64,000 nucleotides of DNA from Lentzea fradiae (GTDB lineage Bacteria; Actinomycetota; Actinomycetes; Mycobacteriales; Pseudonocardiaceae): contig NZ_FNCC01000007.1 of NCBI RefSeq assembly GCF_900100955.1, forward strand, positions 372,001 through 436,000. Direction: 5' to 3'. Positions 37,363 through 47,250 of the stretch are shown here, one piece after another; within the stretch, counting starts at the first letter, position 1; the number at the start of each line of letters is the position of its first letter. A program made the translations under genes and the position numbers. The notes below the pieces were generated by a model. It was not told the DNA's origin and did no database searches. It saw only the letters and a list, made by a program, of their open reading frames with translations.

Positions 37363-38413
37363 GCACGACGTCTCCCGCCGCGTCCTCGCGGTAGATCGCC
37401 ACGGCCTGACCGGGCGCCACGCCGCGCAACGGCTCGCGCAGCTGCACCCGCAGCACACCGTCGACCAGCTCGGCGACGGCCGGGGCCGTGCCGCCGTGCG
37501 CCCGCACCTGGGCGACGCACTCCACCGGTCCGTCGAGCTCGACGTGCGCGACCGGCGAGGACGCGGAGATGCCCGTCACGGCCAGCTTCTCCGCCGCTCC
37601 GACGCGGACGGTGCCCGACACGGGCTCCAGCGCCAGCACGTAGCGCGGGCGGCCGTCGGGGGCGGGGCCGTCGAGCCCGAGGCCCTTGCGCTGGCCCACG
37701 GTGAACTCGTGCACGCCCGCGTGGCGGCCGAGGACCGCGCCGGTCTCGTCGTCGACGAGCAGGCCCGGCTTCGTCTCCATCCTGCCCGCGAGGAACTTCT
37801 GCGTGTCGCCGTCCGGGATGAAGCAGATGTCGTGGCTGTCCGGCTTCTTCGCCACCGACAGGCCGCGCTCGGCGGCCTCGGCCCGGACGGCCTCCTTCGT
37901 CGTGTCCCCCAGCGGGAACATGGCGTGCGAGAGCTGCTCCTCGGTGAGCGAGGCCAGCACGTACGACTGGTCCTTGCCGAGGTCGGCGCTGCGGCGCAGC
38001 TCCGGACGCCCGCCGACCATCTGAAGCCGCGCGTAGTGGCCGGTACAGACGGCGTCGAAGCCGAGCGCGATCGCCTTGTCCAGCAACGCCTCGAACTTGA
38101 TCCGCTCGTTGCAGCGCAGGCACGGGTTGGGCGTGCGGCCCGCCGCGTACTCCGCGACGAAGTCCTCCACGACCTCCTCGGTGAAGCGCTCGGCGAAGTC
38201 CCAGACGTAGAACGGGATGCCCATCAGGTCGGCCGCGCGCCGGGCGTCGTGGGCGTCCTCGATCGTGCAGCAGCCACGGGCGCCGGTGCGCAGCGTGCCG
38301 GGCTTCGCCGACAGCGCGAGGTGCACGCCCGTAACGTCGTGTCCCGCTTCGACGGCGCGCGCCGCCGCCACCGCGGAGTCGACACCACCGCTCATCGCCG
38401 CGAGGACCTTCAC
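37331..38413 (-). CDS. mnmA: tRNA-specific 2-thiouridylase
   Basis: GTG 38413 gives 360 residues. The PP-loop [13 protein letters not shown], the catalytic Cys in [12 protein letters not shown], and the second Cys in HDICFIPDG are intact. MnmA thiolates U34 of Lys, Glu and Gln tRNAs with sulfur from a cysteine desulfurase. It overlaps the upstream desulfurase gene (GTGA), as expected for its sulfur donor. Confidence 0.97.
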   Translation of the reverse strand: MKVLAAMSGGVDSAVAAARAVEAGHDVTGVHLALSAKPGTLRTGARGCCTIEDAHDARRAADLMGIPFYVWDFAERFTEEVVEDFVAEYAAGRTPNPCLRCNERIKFEALLDKAIALGFDAVCTGHYARLQMVGGRPELRRSADLGKDQSYVLASLTEEQLSHAMFPLGDTTKEAVRAEAAERGLSVAKKPDSHDICFIPDGDTQKFLAGRMETKPGLLVDDETGAVLGRHAGVHEFTVGQRKGLGLDGPAPDGRPRYVLALEPVSGTVRVGAAEKLAVTGISASSPVAHVELDGPVECVAQVRAHGGTAPAVAELVDGVLRVQLREPLRGVAPGQAVAIYREDAAGDVVLASATIDATS

Positions 38414-39579
38414 TGCTTGACCACCTTCCGGGAACGCCTCATACCTGCCAGACCCGCCGTGCGGGCCCTCTCCACCACCGGGCCGATCACCGACACGAGC
38501 TTCTCGACGTCCGCGCGCGTCGACGTGTGCCCGAGCGAGAACCGCAACGAACCACGCGCGAGCGCCGGGTCGACGTCCATCGCGACGAGCACGTGGCTCG
38601 GCTGTGCGACACCGGCCGTGCACGCGGAGCCCGTCGAGCACTCGACACCGCGGGCGTCGAGCAGCATCAGCAGGCTGTCGCCCTCGCAGCCGGGGAACGA
38701 CAGGTGCGCGTTGCCGGGCAGCCGGTCGGCCGGGTCGCCGTTCAGGATCACGTCCGGCACCACGGAGCGCACCGACGCGATCAGCTCGTCGCGCAACGCC
38801 GTGAGCTCGGCGGCGCGCTGTTCCTGCTCGTCCACCGCGATGCGCACGGCCTTCGCCAGACCGACGATCGACGGCACGTCCAGCGTGCCGGACCGCACGT
38901 CGCGCTCCTGGCCGCCGCCGTGCAGCAACGGCGCGCACTTCACGTCGCGTGCCAGCAGCAGCACGCCCACGCCGTACGGCCCGCCGACCTTGTGGCCGGT
39001 CATCGTCAGCGCGGAGGCACCGGAGGCGGCGAAGCCGACCGGCAGGACGCCCACGGCCTGCACCGCGTCCGTGTGGAACGGGACGCCGCGCTCCGCGCAC
39101 ACCTGCGCGATCTCGTGCACCGGGTTGATGGTGCCGACCTCGTTGTTCGCCCACATCGTGGTGACCAGGGCGACGTCGTCGTCCAGCGCCTCGGCCACGG
39201 CCTGCGCGGACACCCGGCCGTAGCGGTCGGTCGGCAGCCAGGTGACCTCGGCGCCCTGCTTCTCCAGCCACTCGACGGCGTCCAGCACGGCGTGGTGCTC
39301 GACGGCGGAGGCCAGCACGCGGCGCTTGCCGCTCGCCCAGTAGACGCCCTTGACCGCGAGGTTGTCGCTCTCCGTGCCGCCACCGGTGAAGAGCACCTCG
39401 GACGGCCGGGCGCCCAGGGCGTCGGCGATGGCCTCGCGGGCCTCCTCGACCGCCCTGCGGGCGCGCCTGCCCGAGGTGTGCAGCGACGAGGCGTTGCCCG
39501 TGGTGGACAACGCCTCGATCATCGCCTCGATCGCCAGCGGGTGCATCGGCGTCGTGGCGGCGTGGTCGAGATAAGCCAT
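38410..39579 (-). CDS. iscS: Cysteine desulfurase
   Basis: The 389-residue PLP enzyme starts [11 protein letters not shown]. Its PLP Lys lies in [14 protein letters not shown] and the persulfide Cys in [13 protein letters not shown]. It shares 1 nt with the MFS stop upstream and 4 nt with mnmA downstream. The likely role is sulfur supply to MnmA, as for Rv3025c/Rv3024c. Confidence 0.95.
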   Translation of the reverse strand: MAYLDHAATTPMHPLAIEAMIEALSTTGNASSLHTSGRRARRAVEEAREAIADALGARPSEVLFTGGGTESDNLAVKGVYWASGKRRVLASAVEHHAVLDAVEWLEKQGAEVTWLPTDRYGRVSAQAVAEALDDDVALVTTMWANNEVGTINPVHEIAQVCAERGVPFHTDAVQAVGVLPVGFAASGASALTMTGHKVGGPYGVGVLLLARDVKCAPLLHGGGQERDVRSGTLDVPSIVGLAKAVRIAVDEQEQRAAELTALRDELIASVRSVVPDVILNGDPADRLPGNAHLSFPGCEGDSLLMLLDARGVECSTGSACTAGVAQPSHVLVAMDVDPALARGSLRFSLGHTSTRADVEKLVSVIGPVVERARTAGLAGMRRSRKVVKQ

Positions 39580-40922
39580 CAGGGCTCCAGCGTAGCCCGC
39601 ATGCGCGGCCCGGTCAGAATCGCTCCCACCACGGCCAACGCCGCCATCGACAGGTTCAGCACGACGACGCCCGCGGTCGGCGCGGTCGCCACGACGAGGA
39701 CACCGCCGAGACCGATCATGGTCGCGGAGAACACCATGTCGGAGATCTGCAGCGCCGCCGAGTTGAACCCCCGGTCGGCCTCGGGTGACGCGGCCATCAT
39801 CAGCACGCCGACGCTGGAGGTCGCCATGCCCATGCCCGCGCCCGCCACGGCCCACAGCACCGGTGTGAGGAAGGCCGGACCCCAGTTCGGTGCGATGAGC
39901 GTCACTGCGGCGACCCCGGCCGCGACGAAGAGGAACCCGGTGCGGACGAGCGTGTGCCGTTCGATCTCGGGGTGCCGGGACGCCCACATCGACGCGCCGG
40001 CCCAGCCGAGCGCGCTCAGGGTGAGCGGGATGCCCGCCTCCAGCGGCGAGTAGCCGTGCACGACCGTCAGCGTCAGCGGGATGAAGCCCTCGACGGCGAA
40101 GAACGTGCCCGCGAGCATGCCGCGCGCGAGGATCGTGACCGGCAGGCCGCGCCGGGCGAACAACGTGCCCTTCGGCAGCAGGACGCGCAGGGCGGGCGCG
40201 AGCAGCAGCAGCGACACGGCCAGCATCCACCACGTGCGGTGCTGCAACGCCCAGCTCAGGCCCGCCACGCCGACACCGGTCGCGACCGCGGCGGCGGGCA
40301 GGTGCCTGCGCGTCGGCGGGGTCTCGGTGTGCGGCGGCAGCGCCTTGAGGACCGGGACGAGCAGCACGCTGCCGACGAGCACGAGCGGCACGATCGCGAG
40401 GAACACGAGCCGCCAGGTGAAGTGCTCGGTCGCCCAGCCCGCGACGGCGGGACCCACCAGCGACGGCACCACCCAGGCGGCGGAGAGAGCGCCGAACACC
40501 GCGGGCCGGTCGGCCTCCGGGTACGCCTTCGCGATGACCACGTAGATCGCGACGATCAGCAGGCCCGCGCCGAAGCCCTGCAGCACGCGCCCGGCGAGCA
40601 GCACCGCCATCGACTCCGCCACACCCGCGACCACCAGCCCGGCGAGGAACAGCGCCACGCCCGCGAAGATCGACGGTCTGGGGCCTCTGCGGTCCGACAG
40701 GCGCCCGGAGAACACCGTCGCGATGACGCTCGCCGCGAGGTTCGCGAGGAACGGCCACGCGTAGAGCTCCTCGCCCCGCAGCTCCCTGACCATCGTCGGC
40801 ATCGCCGTGCCGACCCCCATCGCCTCGAAGGCGAGCAGGGTGACGAGCAGCAGGATGCCGGTGGTGGGCCAGCGGCGTTCAGGGGAGAAGAGGCGCGAGG
40901 GCGTGGGGGCGGTGAGAGTCAC
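39579..40922 (-). CDS. Major facilitator superfamily transporter
   Basis: This 447-residue protein has 12-14 hydrophobic segments. Motif A is visible after helix 2 as [14 protein letters not shown], and an [13 protein letters not shown] segment follows in the DHA-type pattern. It is probably a drug or metabolite efflux pump. The GTG start lies 44 nt inside the upstream acyltransferase gene, and the stop touches the desulfurase start, so it is embedded in the operon. Confidence 0.9.
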   Translation of the reverse strand: MTLTAPTPSRLFSPERRWPTTGILLLVTLLAFEAMGVGTAMPTMVRELRGEELYAWPFLANLAASVIATVFSGRLSDRRGPRPSIFAGVALFLAGLVVAGVAESMAVLLAGRVLQGFGAGLLIVAIYVVIAKAYPEADRPAVFGALSAAWVVPSLVGPAVAGWATEHFTWRLVFLAIVPLVLVGSVLLVPVLKALPPHTETPPTRRHLPAAAVATGVGVAGLSWALQHRTWWMLAVSLLLLAPALRVLLPKGTLFARRGLPVTILARGMLAGTFFAVEGFIPLTLTVVHGYSPLEAGIPLTLSALGWAGASMWASRHPEIERHTLVRTGFLFVAAGVAAVTLIAPNWGPAFLTPVLWAVAGAGMGMATSSVGVLMMAASPEADRGFNSAALQISDMVFSATMIGLGGVLVVATAPTAGVVVLNLSMAALAVVGAILTGPRMRATLEP

Positions 40923-41751
40923 CCGTTGATGGTGCTCCCTCCAGTTCGGTCGAGGTCAAGCGGGTTGTTTGCTGTTCGGCAAGTTTCGCGAGCGCCCGGC
41001 GGTCCGCCGCCCGTCCCGGCGCGATCTCGTCGAGCACGTGGACCTCCACCTCCAGGCCCCGCAGTCGCAGCACGCGGCGGATCGAAGCGGCGAGCGTGTC
41101 GTCGCCCACGAACGCGGGCTGCGTCGTGACGTGGCCGCCGATCCGGTACCGCAGCACGACCGGCCGCACCGGCACCCCGGCGTCGAGCGCGGCCTGGAAC
41201 AGGGCGGGCCGGTAGCGCCCGGACGCGAGCCCGCACCAGGTGGTGCCCTCGGCGTGGACGCCGACCGCCTGCCCCGCGCGCAACGCGGCGGTCAGCTCGC
41301 GGACGGTGCGCGGCAGCTCGCGCAGGTTCTCGCGGTCGAGGTAGACGGTCCCGGCGGCGGTGACGAGCGGGCCGAGCACCGGCCAGCTCCTGATGTCCTT
41401 CTTCGCGACGATCCGGATGGGCTGCACGGCGTCGATGGCCAGCTCGTCCAGCCACGACACGTGGTTGCTGACGACGAGCACGCCCCGTCCGGGAACCTCC
41501 TGGAACTTCCCGGCGCCGTGGACGCGCAGCCTGACCCCGAACGCCCTCAGGACCGCGTGGAACCACAGGCGGACGACGCCTTCCCTGTGCCTGGCGGGCA
41601 GCAGCAACGCGAACGCGATCAGCGCCCCGCACAGGATCGCCGTGACGGCGGCGACCGCGCGCCACACCTGCCTGATCCGGCCGGCCAGGGGCGGCGTGCC
41701 GCCGACGCAGCCGTCACCGCAGGGCGACGAGGGCATCCAGGCGTGGCTCAT
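40879..41751 (-). CDS. PlsC-type acyltransferase (lyso-ornithine lipid acyltransferase candidate)
   Basis: The 290-residue protein has an N-terminal hydrophobic anchor, then the acyltransferase motifs VSNHVSWLDEL (HX4D) and VHAEGTTW. It transfers an acyl chain to a lyso-lipid. Because the upstream partner looks like OlsB, OlsA activity (ornithine lipid formation) is more likely than phosphatidate synthesis, by inference. It begins at ATG 41751, overlapping the GNAT stop. Confidence 0.85.
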   Translation of the reverse strand: MSHAWMPSSPCGDGCVGGTPPLAGRIRQVWRAVAAVTAILCGALIAFALLLPARHREGVVRLWFHAVLRAFGVRLRVHGAGKFQEVPGRGVLVVSNHVSWLDELAIDAVQPIRIVAKKDIRSWPVLGPLVTAAGTVYLDRENLRELPRTVRELTAALRAGQAVGVHAEGTTWCGLASGRYRPALFQAALDAGVPVRPVVLRYRIGGHVTTQPAFVGDDTLAASIRRVLRLRGLEVEVHVLDEIAPGRAADRRALAKLAEQQTTRLTSTELEGAPSTGDSHRPHALAPLLP

Positions 41752-42515
41752 GCCTCCCCCAGGAAGAACCGGAGGTAGCGCTGGTCCAGGTGGTCCATGC
41801 CGAGCAGCAGGAACAGGTCGGCGACGCCGAAGTCCTCGTCGAACGCGGGCGGTCCGCAGACCTGCGCGCCCAGCCGCAGATAGCCCTTGAGCAGAGGCGG
41901 GACCACGGTGCGCGGCGGACGCGGGACGCTGCCGGCGTCCCACGGGCGGTGCGGCGTCACCCGGTACCGCTCGGGCGCGAGGTGCTTGGCCCGCACGGTG
42001 TCCCACACCCCGGCGGCGAGGCTTCCCCCGTCGTGCAACGGGATCGAGGCGCAGCCGACGAGCCACCGGTGGCCGCTCAGCACCATGTACCGCGCGATGC
42101 CCGCCCAGACGAGGCTCACGACGGCGCCGTTGCGGTGGCCGGGGTGCACGCACGACCGTCCTGTCTCGACGGTCGTGTGCCGGAGGCCGTCGAGGTTCGC
42201 GAGGTCGAACTCGCCGTCGCTGTAGAGGCGTCCGGTGCGGCCGGGCGGCAGCATCCGGTAGCAGCCGACGATCTCGCCGGAGCGGTCGTCGCGCACCACG
42301 AGGTGGTCGCAGTGGGCGTCGAACTCGTCGACGTCGTGGCCGGGCACGGCGCTGTGCAGCGTCGCGCCCATCTCGCCCGCGAACACGTCGTGCCGAAGCC
42401 GCTGGGCGGCGGCGACCTCGGCACCGTCGCGGGCGACGAGCAGGGAGTAGCGGGGTGCGTTCCCGTCCCGCTGGACCGGGGTGCTGACAAGCAGTTGTGG
42501 CTGCGTCATGGGCAC
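41748..42515 (-). CDS. GNAT-like acyltransferase (OlsB-type ornithine N-acyltransferase candidate)
   Basis: The 255-residue protein follows the OlsB pattern: RLRHDVFAGEMGA, FDAHCDHLVVRD, IVGCYRMLPPG, VETGRSCVHPGHRNGAVV, GCASIPLHDGGSLAAGVW, and LKGYLRLGAQVCGPPAFDED. OlsB joins a 3-hydroxyacyl chain to ornithine. It is followed directly by the PlsC gene, as olsB-olsA pairs are. The start may be GTG 42515 or ATG 42509. Confidence 0.85.
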   Translation of the reverse strand: MPMTQPQLLVSTPVQRDGNAPRYSLLVARDGAEVAAAQRLRHDVFAGEMGATLHSAVPGHDVDEFDAHCDHLVVRDDRSGEIVGCYRMLPPGRTGRLYSDGEFDLANLDGLRHTTVETGRSCVHPGHRNGAVVSLVWAGIARYMVLSGHRWLVGCASIPLHDGGSLAAGVWDTVRAKHLAPERYRVTPHRPWDAGSVPRPPRTVVPPLLKGYLRLGAQVCGPPAFDEDFGVADLFLLLGMDHLDQRYLRFFLGEA

Positions 42516-42628
42516 CAGGGTGCGACCGGGGCGGCGAATGACAGCAGGTCACAACGATGACCGGTCGGTGGCGGTCGGATGAACCCGCGGTGCGGCCCCT
42601 CCGCCGGGAAGGGCCGCACCGCGTCAGC

Positions 42629-42958
42629 TCAGCACCACTTGGGCTTGTTGTACTTCGCGATGCCCTTGAGGCGGTTGTACTCGAACGTCCGCGTCTCGCC
42701 GAACGGGATGTTCTTGCAGGCCGGGTCGAAGCCGCGCGAGACGTCGATGGTCGCCTTGCGCTTGGTGGCGTGGCAGTTGAGCAGGGTGACGACGCCACCG
42801 CCGCCGAAGTTCACGTCCTTCTCGCCCATGAAGTAGAGCTTCTGCTGGCGCCACGAGCACGGCCGGTCGGCGGACGCCGGTGCCGCGGCGAGGGTCATGA
42901 AGCCGGCCGCCATCACGAGGCCGAGCGCTGCCGACGCAACACGCTTGAGCTGTCCCAC
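42629..42958 (-). CDS. Small secreted Cys-containing protein
   Basis: GTG 42958 follows AAGGAG and gives 109 residues with a signal peptide (ASAALGLVMAAGFMTLAAA, cut near ASA). The mature part is basic and short with four Cys (DRPCSW, LLNCHA, PACKNI and a C-terminal WC), probably two disulfides. No family is known. The VKOR gene elsewhere in the window supports disulfide formation. Confidence 0.8.
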   Translation of the reverse strand: MGQLKRVASAALGLVMAAGFMTLAAAPASADRPCSWRQQKLYFMGEKDVNFGGGGVVTLLNCHATKRKATIDVSRGFDPACKNIPFGETRTFEYNRLKGIAKYNKPKWC

Positions 42959-43054
42959 GGAGACTCCTTCGGTCAGGGTCGTTGGGGACATGGTTCGCGA
43001 AACGCCTGACAGATCACTGACTACGTTTAGCAACACGAACCGGACACATAGGAC

Positions 43055-43096
43055 ACAAAAGAAACGGCCGCCCCGCCGGGAAGGCGGGACGGCCGT
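43055..43096 (-). terminator. etfBA terminator
   Basis: On the minus strand CGGCCGTCCCGCC (43083-43095) pairs with GGCGGGGCGGCCG (43065-43077), a 13-bp stem with one mismatch or wobble, around TTCCC. GTTTCTTTTG follows. The GC stem and T-rich tail make this the clearest intrinsic terminator in the right half. Confidence 0.85.
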
Positions 43097-43112
43097 CGGT
43101 GAGCCGGGAAGC

Positions 43113-44066
43113 TCAGCCCTTGCGCTTCTTGACCTCGTCGGTCAGCTGCGGAGCGACGTTGAACAGGTCGCCCACGACACCGAAGTCGGCGATCTCGAAG
43201 ATCGGGGCCTCGGGGTCCTTGTTGACCGCGACGATCGTCTTCGAGGTCTGCATGCCCGCGCGGTGCTGGATGGCACCGGAGATGCCCAGCGCCACGTACA
43301 GCTGCGGCGAGACCGTCTTGCCGGTCTGGCCCACCTGGAACTGGTGCGGGTAGTAGCCGGAGTCGACGGCGGCGCGCGAGGCACCGACGGCGGCACCGAG
43401 CGAGTCGGCGAGGTCCTCGACGACCGAGAACTTCTCCGCCGAACCGACGCCGCGGCCACCGGAGACGACGACCGACGCCTCGGTCAGCTCCGGGCGGTCG
43501 CCACCGACGACGGCCTCGCGGGAGGTGACGCGGGCAGACTTGGCGGCGTCCACGGAGATCGTGACCGACTCGTCCAGCACGGCGTCCGCCGCGGACTCCT
43601 CGGCCTCGACGCCGCCGGGGCGGACGGTGATGACCGGGGTGCCCTTGCTGACCTTCGCCTTGACGACGAACGCGCCACCGAAGATCGACTGCACGCCGGT
43701 GCCGTCGGCCTCGACGTCCACGACGTCGACCAGCCAGCCGGAGTCGATGCGCGCGGCCAGCCGGCCGGCGACCTCCTTGCCCTCGGTGGTCGCGGAGAGG
43801 AGCACCGCGGACGCGTTCGGGACGAGCGCGGCGAGCGCGTCGACCTTCGGCGTCACCAGGAAGGCGGCGGCGTCGTCGGACTCGACGGCGTAGACCTTCG
43901 CGGCGCCGAACCTGCCGAGCGACTCGCGGATCTTCGACGCGGTGCCGGGAGCGCCCACGACCACGGCGGCCGGGGTGCCCAGGCGACGCGCGGCCGTCAG
44001 CAGCTCGTAGCTGACCTTCTTGACCTCGCCGTCGACGTGGTCGACCAGAACGAGAACTTCAGACAT
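43113..44066 (-). CDS. etfA: Electron transfer flavoprotein alpha subunit
   Basis: The 317-residue protein has the C-terminal FAD-binding signature [38 protein letters not shown] and [23 protein letters not shown] carries electrons from acyl-CoA dehydrogenases to the quinone pool. It follows etfB by 13 nt and ends at a strong terminator. Confidence 0.97.
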   Translation of the reverse strand: MSEVLVLVDHVDGEVKKVSYELLTAARRLGTPAAVVVGAPGTASKIRESLGRFGAAKVYAVESDDAAAFLVTPKVDALAALVPNASAVLLSATTEGKEVAGRLAARIDSGWLVDVVDVEADGTGVQSIFGGAFVVKAKVSKGTPVITVRPGGVEAEESAADAVLDESVTISVDAAKSARVTSREAVVGGDRPELTEASVVVSGGRGVGSAEKFSVVEDLADSLGAAVGASRAAVDSGYYPHQFQVGQTGKTVSPQLYVALGISGAIQHRAGMQTSKTIVAVNKDPEAPIFEIADFGVVGDLFNVAPQLTDEVKKRKG

Positions 44067-44079
44067 GACTTCCCCTCCC

Positions 44080-44862
44080 TCAGATGAGCTTCTGGCCGAC
44101 GAGGTACTCGGCGATCTTGGATCCGCCGTCGCCACCGTCTTCGACGCGCTGACCGGCGGTGCGCGGCGGCTTCGGGGCCGCCTCCAGCACCTGGGTCCAC
44201 GCACCGGAGAGGCCGACCTCGGACGCGTCGATGCCGAGGTCCGCCACCGTGAGGGTGGAGACCGGCTTCTTCTTCGCGGCCATGATGCCCTTGAAGGACG
44301 GGTAACGCGGCTCGTTGATCTTCTCGGTCACGGAGACCACGGCGGGCAGCGACGCCTCGAGGAACGCGACGCCCTCGTCGGTCTCGCGCTCACCCTTGAT
44401 CGTGGTGCCCTCGACGGTGACCTTGCGCAGCTGGGTGACCTGCGGCAGGCCGAGCAGCTCGGCGAGGATCGCCGGAACCGCACCGCCACGACCGTCGGTC
44501 GCCTCGTTGCCCGCGATGACCAGGTCGACGTTCTCGACCGTGCCGATCGCCTTCGCGAGGACCTTCGCCGTCGCCAGCGAGTCGGAGCCGTGCAGCGCCT
44601 CGTCGCTCACGTGGATCGCCTTGTCGGCACCCATGGACAGCGCCTTGCGGATGGCGTCGGTGGCGCGGTCGGGACCCATGGCGATCACGGTCACCTCGCC
44701 GCCGTGGGCCTCCTGCAGCTGCAGGGCCTCTTCGACGGCGCGCTCGTTGATCTCGTCGAGCACGGCATCCGCGGACTCGCGGTCAAGGGTGTGGTCGGCG
44801 TCGGTGAGCTTGCGCTCGGACCAGGTGTCAGGCACCTGCTTGACCAGGACAACAATGTTCAT
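44080..44862 (-). CDS. etfB: Electron transfer flavoprotein beta subunit
   Basis: The 260-residue AMP-binding ETF subunit begins MNIVVLVKQVPDTW. It has DEINERAVEEALQL, IAGNEATDGRGGAVPAILAELLGLP and the ETF beta signature VTEKINEPRYPSFKGIMAAKKK. It partners etfA in the same transcript. Confidence 0.97.
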   Translation of the reverse strand: MNIVVLVKQVPDTWSERKLTDADHTLDRESADAVLDEINERAVEEALQLQEAHGGEVTVIAMGPDRATDAIRKALSMGADKAIHVSDEALHGSDSLATAKVLAKAIGTVENVDLVIAGNEATDGRGGAVPAILAELLGLPQVTQLRKVTVEGTTIKGERETDEGVAFLEASLPAVVSVTEKINEPRYPSFKGIMAAKKKPVSTLTVADLGIDASEVGLSGAWTQVLEAAPKPPRTAGQRVEDGGDGGSKIAEYLVGQKLI

Positions 44863-45077
44863 GGGTCCTCTTCGACCTCCTGCGGACGGGCGGCGACGCT
44901 TGCGCAGAGGACTTCAGAACCGCGTCGCCGGGTGTTCACGACCCTGCCATCACCCGGATGTTACCCGCCAGTAGCACCCCTGCAAACGCCAGCAAGCACC
45001 CCGCTAGCGTGACAGTTCTCACCCGGCATCACCACCAACTGAGACCTAAGCCATTCGGGGGACTAGGCTCCGGCCGC

Positions 45078-45920
45078 ATGTACCGTCGAGTAGCTGTCGT
45101 GACGGACTCCACGGCCTGTCTCCCCGCCGAGCTGGCCGACCGGCTCGGCGTCGAGGTGGTCCAGATCCAGGTGCGGATCGGCGACCACACCGACGACGAG
45201 TCCCGCGTCCCGGTGCCCGACCTCGTCTCGGCCATGCGCGCGAACGTGCCCGTGACGACGATCCCGCCCGACCCCGGCGCGTTCTACTGGACGTACTCCG
45301 ACCTGGCGGCGCAAGGCGTTCGCTCGATCGTGTCCATCCACATCTCCGGCCGGCAGTCGCAGACCGTGGAGGCCGCCCGCACGGCCGCCGAGAAGGTCCG
45401 GATCCCCGTGCACGTCGTCGACACCCACACGTGCGGCATGAGCATCGGCTACGCCGTGCAGGCCGCCGCGAAGGTGGCGGAGGCGGGCGGCAACGCCGAC
45501 CGCGTGCTCGCGACCGCCCAGGACCGCTTCGACAGGTCGACCGAGCTGATCTACGTGGACACGCTGGAGTACCTGCGCCGCGGCGGGCGCATCGGTGCCG
45601 CGACGGCCCTCGTGGGTGGCGTGCTGTCGATGAAGCCGCTCCTGACCATGACCGACGGCCAGATCACCCCGCTGGACAGGGTGATGGGCGCCGACCGCGC
45701 GCTCAACCGGATGCTGGAGATCGCGATCAAGCGCGCGGGCACCGGTGCCGTCGACGTCGCCGTCGAGCACTTCGACGCCGAGGAGAAGGCGAACCGCCTG
45801 CTGCGCAAGCTCAGGCGCGGCCTGCCGAACGTCCGCCAGTTCATGCTCACGCCGGTGAGCTCGGCCATCGGCGCGCACGTCGGACCGGGCGCGCTGGGCA
45901 TCACCGTTTCGCCGGTCTGA
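45078..45920 (+). CDS. DegV family fatty-acid-binding protein (copy 1)
   Basis: The 280-residue protein has the DegV fold: VAVVTDSTACLPAELA, the SIHISGRQSQT ligand loop, VVDTHTCGMSIG, YVDTLEYLRRGGRIG, LSMKPLLTMTDG. DegV/FakB proteins present a fatty acid to a FakA kinase; no FakA is in the window. A TAGGCT box (45064-45069) lies 8 nt before the ATG, so the mRNA may be leaderless. A second copy of equal length lies 2.7 kb downstream. Confidence 0.93.
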   Translation: MYRRVAVVTDSTACLPAELADRLGVEVVQIQVRIGDHTDDESRVPVPDLVSAMRANVPVTTIPPDPGAFYWTYSDLAAQGVRSIVSIHISGRQSQTVEAARTAAEKVRIPVHVVDTHTCGMSIGYAVQAAAKVAEAGGNADRVLATAQDRFDRSTELIYVDTLEYLRRGGRIGAATALVGGVLSMKPLLTMTDGQITPLDRVMGADRALNRMLEIAIKRAGTGAVDVAVEHFDAEEKANRLLRKLRRGLPNVRQFMLTPVSSAIGAHVGPGALGITVSPV

Positions 45921-45984
45921 CCGCCGGGAACTCCGGAGGCGGTTGCGTCCGTTGAAAAGGACGTAACGGACACCTGGAGGACCG

Positions 45985-46128
45985 ATGGCCTCGTTCATGG
46001 ACAAGATCACCAGGTTCCTGCGCAGCCCGCAGGGCCAGAAGCTGCAGACGAAGGCACGGCAGATGGCCCAGGACCCGCGCAGGCGCGCCCAGGCCGAACA
46101 GCTGCTCCGCAAGTTCCGCAAGCGCTGA
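45985..46128 (+). CDS. 47-residue basic helical protein
   Basis: The ATG follows CTGGAGG. The product is strongly basic and helical (FMDKITRFLRSPQGQKLQ, QAEQLLRKFRKR) with no membrane segment. Similar short proteins are common beside DegV or envelope genes in actinobacteria, but no function is known. Confidence 0.75.
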   Translation: MASFMDKITRFLRSPQGQKLQTKARQMAQDPRRRAQAEQLLRKFRKR

Positions 46129-46136
46129 CCGCCCCG

Positions 46137-46164
46137 TCAGCCTCGGCCCGTGAGCCGGGGCTGA
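46137..46164. terminator. Bidirectional hairpin
   Basis: GTCAGCCTCGGC and GCCGGGGCTGAC pair at 11 of 12 positions around a short CCGTGA loop between the convergent genes ending at 46128 and 46176. Confidence 0.65.
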
Positions 46165-46175
46165 CCGGCACCGCG

Positions 46176-46676
46176 TCAGTTGGTGTCCGCCTTGCGGCGC
46201 ACCTCGTCGAACGTACGCAGGTAGCGGCGGCGGAAGTCCTCGCGTTCCACGCTGGTCGTCTGCTCCGCGGGCTGCGGTTCGGCGGGCGACGGCAACTCGG
46301 GGACGTCCGCCGCTTCCGAGCCGTGCGCTTCGGGCTCCTGCTCCTGTGCCGCAACCGGTTCCGGCTCCGCGTCGCTCACCGGTTCCGCTTCGCCGTCCTC
46401 GTCCCCCACCGGCGTCACCGCCGGCTCCGCGAGCGCCGCCAGCGCGGGCTCCAGCCGGGGCAGCCCCACCACCGGGTTGCGGTGGATCGGGCGCGTGTCG
46501 TAGTCGTCGTCCACCGGCTCCACGACCACCGGCCGCTCCACCCACGTGCGCTCCACCGGAGCGTCCGCCTCGGGCACGGCGTCCTCACGGCGCCGCACCA
46601 GCACGTACATCATCGCTGCCCCGAGGGTGAAGGACAGCACGCACAGCCCGAACACGATCCCGACTGCCCCTGCCAT
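46176..46676 (-). CDS. Single-pass membrane protein with acidic domain
   Basis: This 166-residue protein has one N-terminal helix (GIVFGLCVLSFTLGAAMMYVLV) followed by RRRE and a long Glu/Pro/Ala-rich disordered region. It ends in a conserved-looking basic helix (REDFRRRYLRTFDEVRRKAD). It is the third gene of a minus-strand operon with the OmpA-like and coiled-coil genes. No family is recognised. Confidence 0.75.
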   Translation of the reverse strand: MAGAVGIVFGLCVLSFTLGAAMMYVLVRRREDAVPEADAPVERTWVERPVVVEPVDDDYDTRPIHRNPVVGLPRLEPALAALAEPAVTPVGDEDGEAEPVSDAEPEPVAAQEQEPEAHGSEAADVPELPSPAEPQPAEQTTSVEREDFRRRYLRTFDEVRRKADTN

Positions 46677-46698
46677 TGCCCAGGCTCCTAGCTGACGT

Positions 46699-47250
46699 CT
46701 AGCTGATCAGGACGTCGATCTGAGGTCCGAAGTCCGTTGGCGGGCCCCAGACGGGGTCCACGACGACGCGGGTCGTGATCTCGCCCCGCACGCCCTGCTC
46801 GGTCAGGTACTGCCGCAGCAGCCCCGCCCTCTCGCCCGCGAGGGCGTCGCAGCGGTGCGACACCGTCTCGCCGTCCCACGCGTGCGCCACCAGCGTCACC
46901 GAGCCGGTGGTGGTGCGCAGCAAACCCGCCAGCGCGTGCCGCACGGCCTCGCCCCTGCCGACCAGCGTCGCGGTGCCCGGCGCGAACGTGACGCCCTTGA
47001 CGTGGTGCGACGAGAACAGGTCGTGCACCGCCTGCTGCGCCAGGTGTGCCGGCAGCACGGGGACCGCCACGGGTTGCACGTGCGGCCGTCCGGCGCCGTC
47101 GCGCACCGGCATCAGACTTTCGACCACCGCCGACTCGGTGGACGCCGACAACGCTGTTTGCAGTTCCTGGCCGTACAACGAGAAGCCGAACGCCGTCAGT
47201 GCGGCGGGCACCACCAGTGCGCCGATGGCCAACGGCACCCACAGCTTCAC
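46699..47250 (-). CDS. Membrane-anchored OmpA-like protein
   Basis: The GTG at 47250 overlaps the coiled-coil stop (GTGA) and gives 183 residues. One N-terminal helix (LAIGALVVPAALTAFGFSLYG) is followed by a region with TFAPGTATLVGRGEAVRHAL, then SVTLVAHAWDGETVSHRCDALAGERAG. These follow the OmpA/MotB C-terminal pattern (an early strand, then a loop with Asp/Arg contacts). The canonical peptidoglycan-binding NxxL..R is altered to CDALAGERA. It could bind peptidoglycan, but that is inference. Confidence 0.7.
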   Translation of the reverse strand: MKLWVPLAIGALVVPAALTAFGFSLYGQELQTALSASTESAVVESLMPVRDGAGRPHVQPVAVPVLPAHLAQQAVHDLFSSHHVKGVTFAPGTATLVGRGEAVRHALAGLLRTTTGSVTLVAHAWDGETVSHRCDALAGERAGLLRQYLTEQGVRGEITTRVVVDPVWGPPTDFGPQIDVLIS

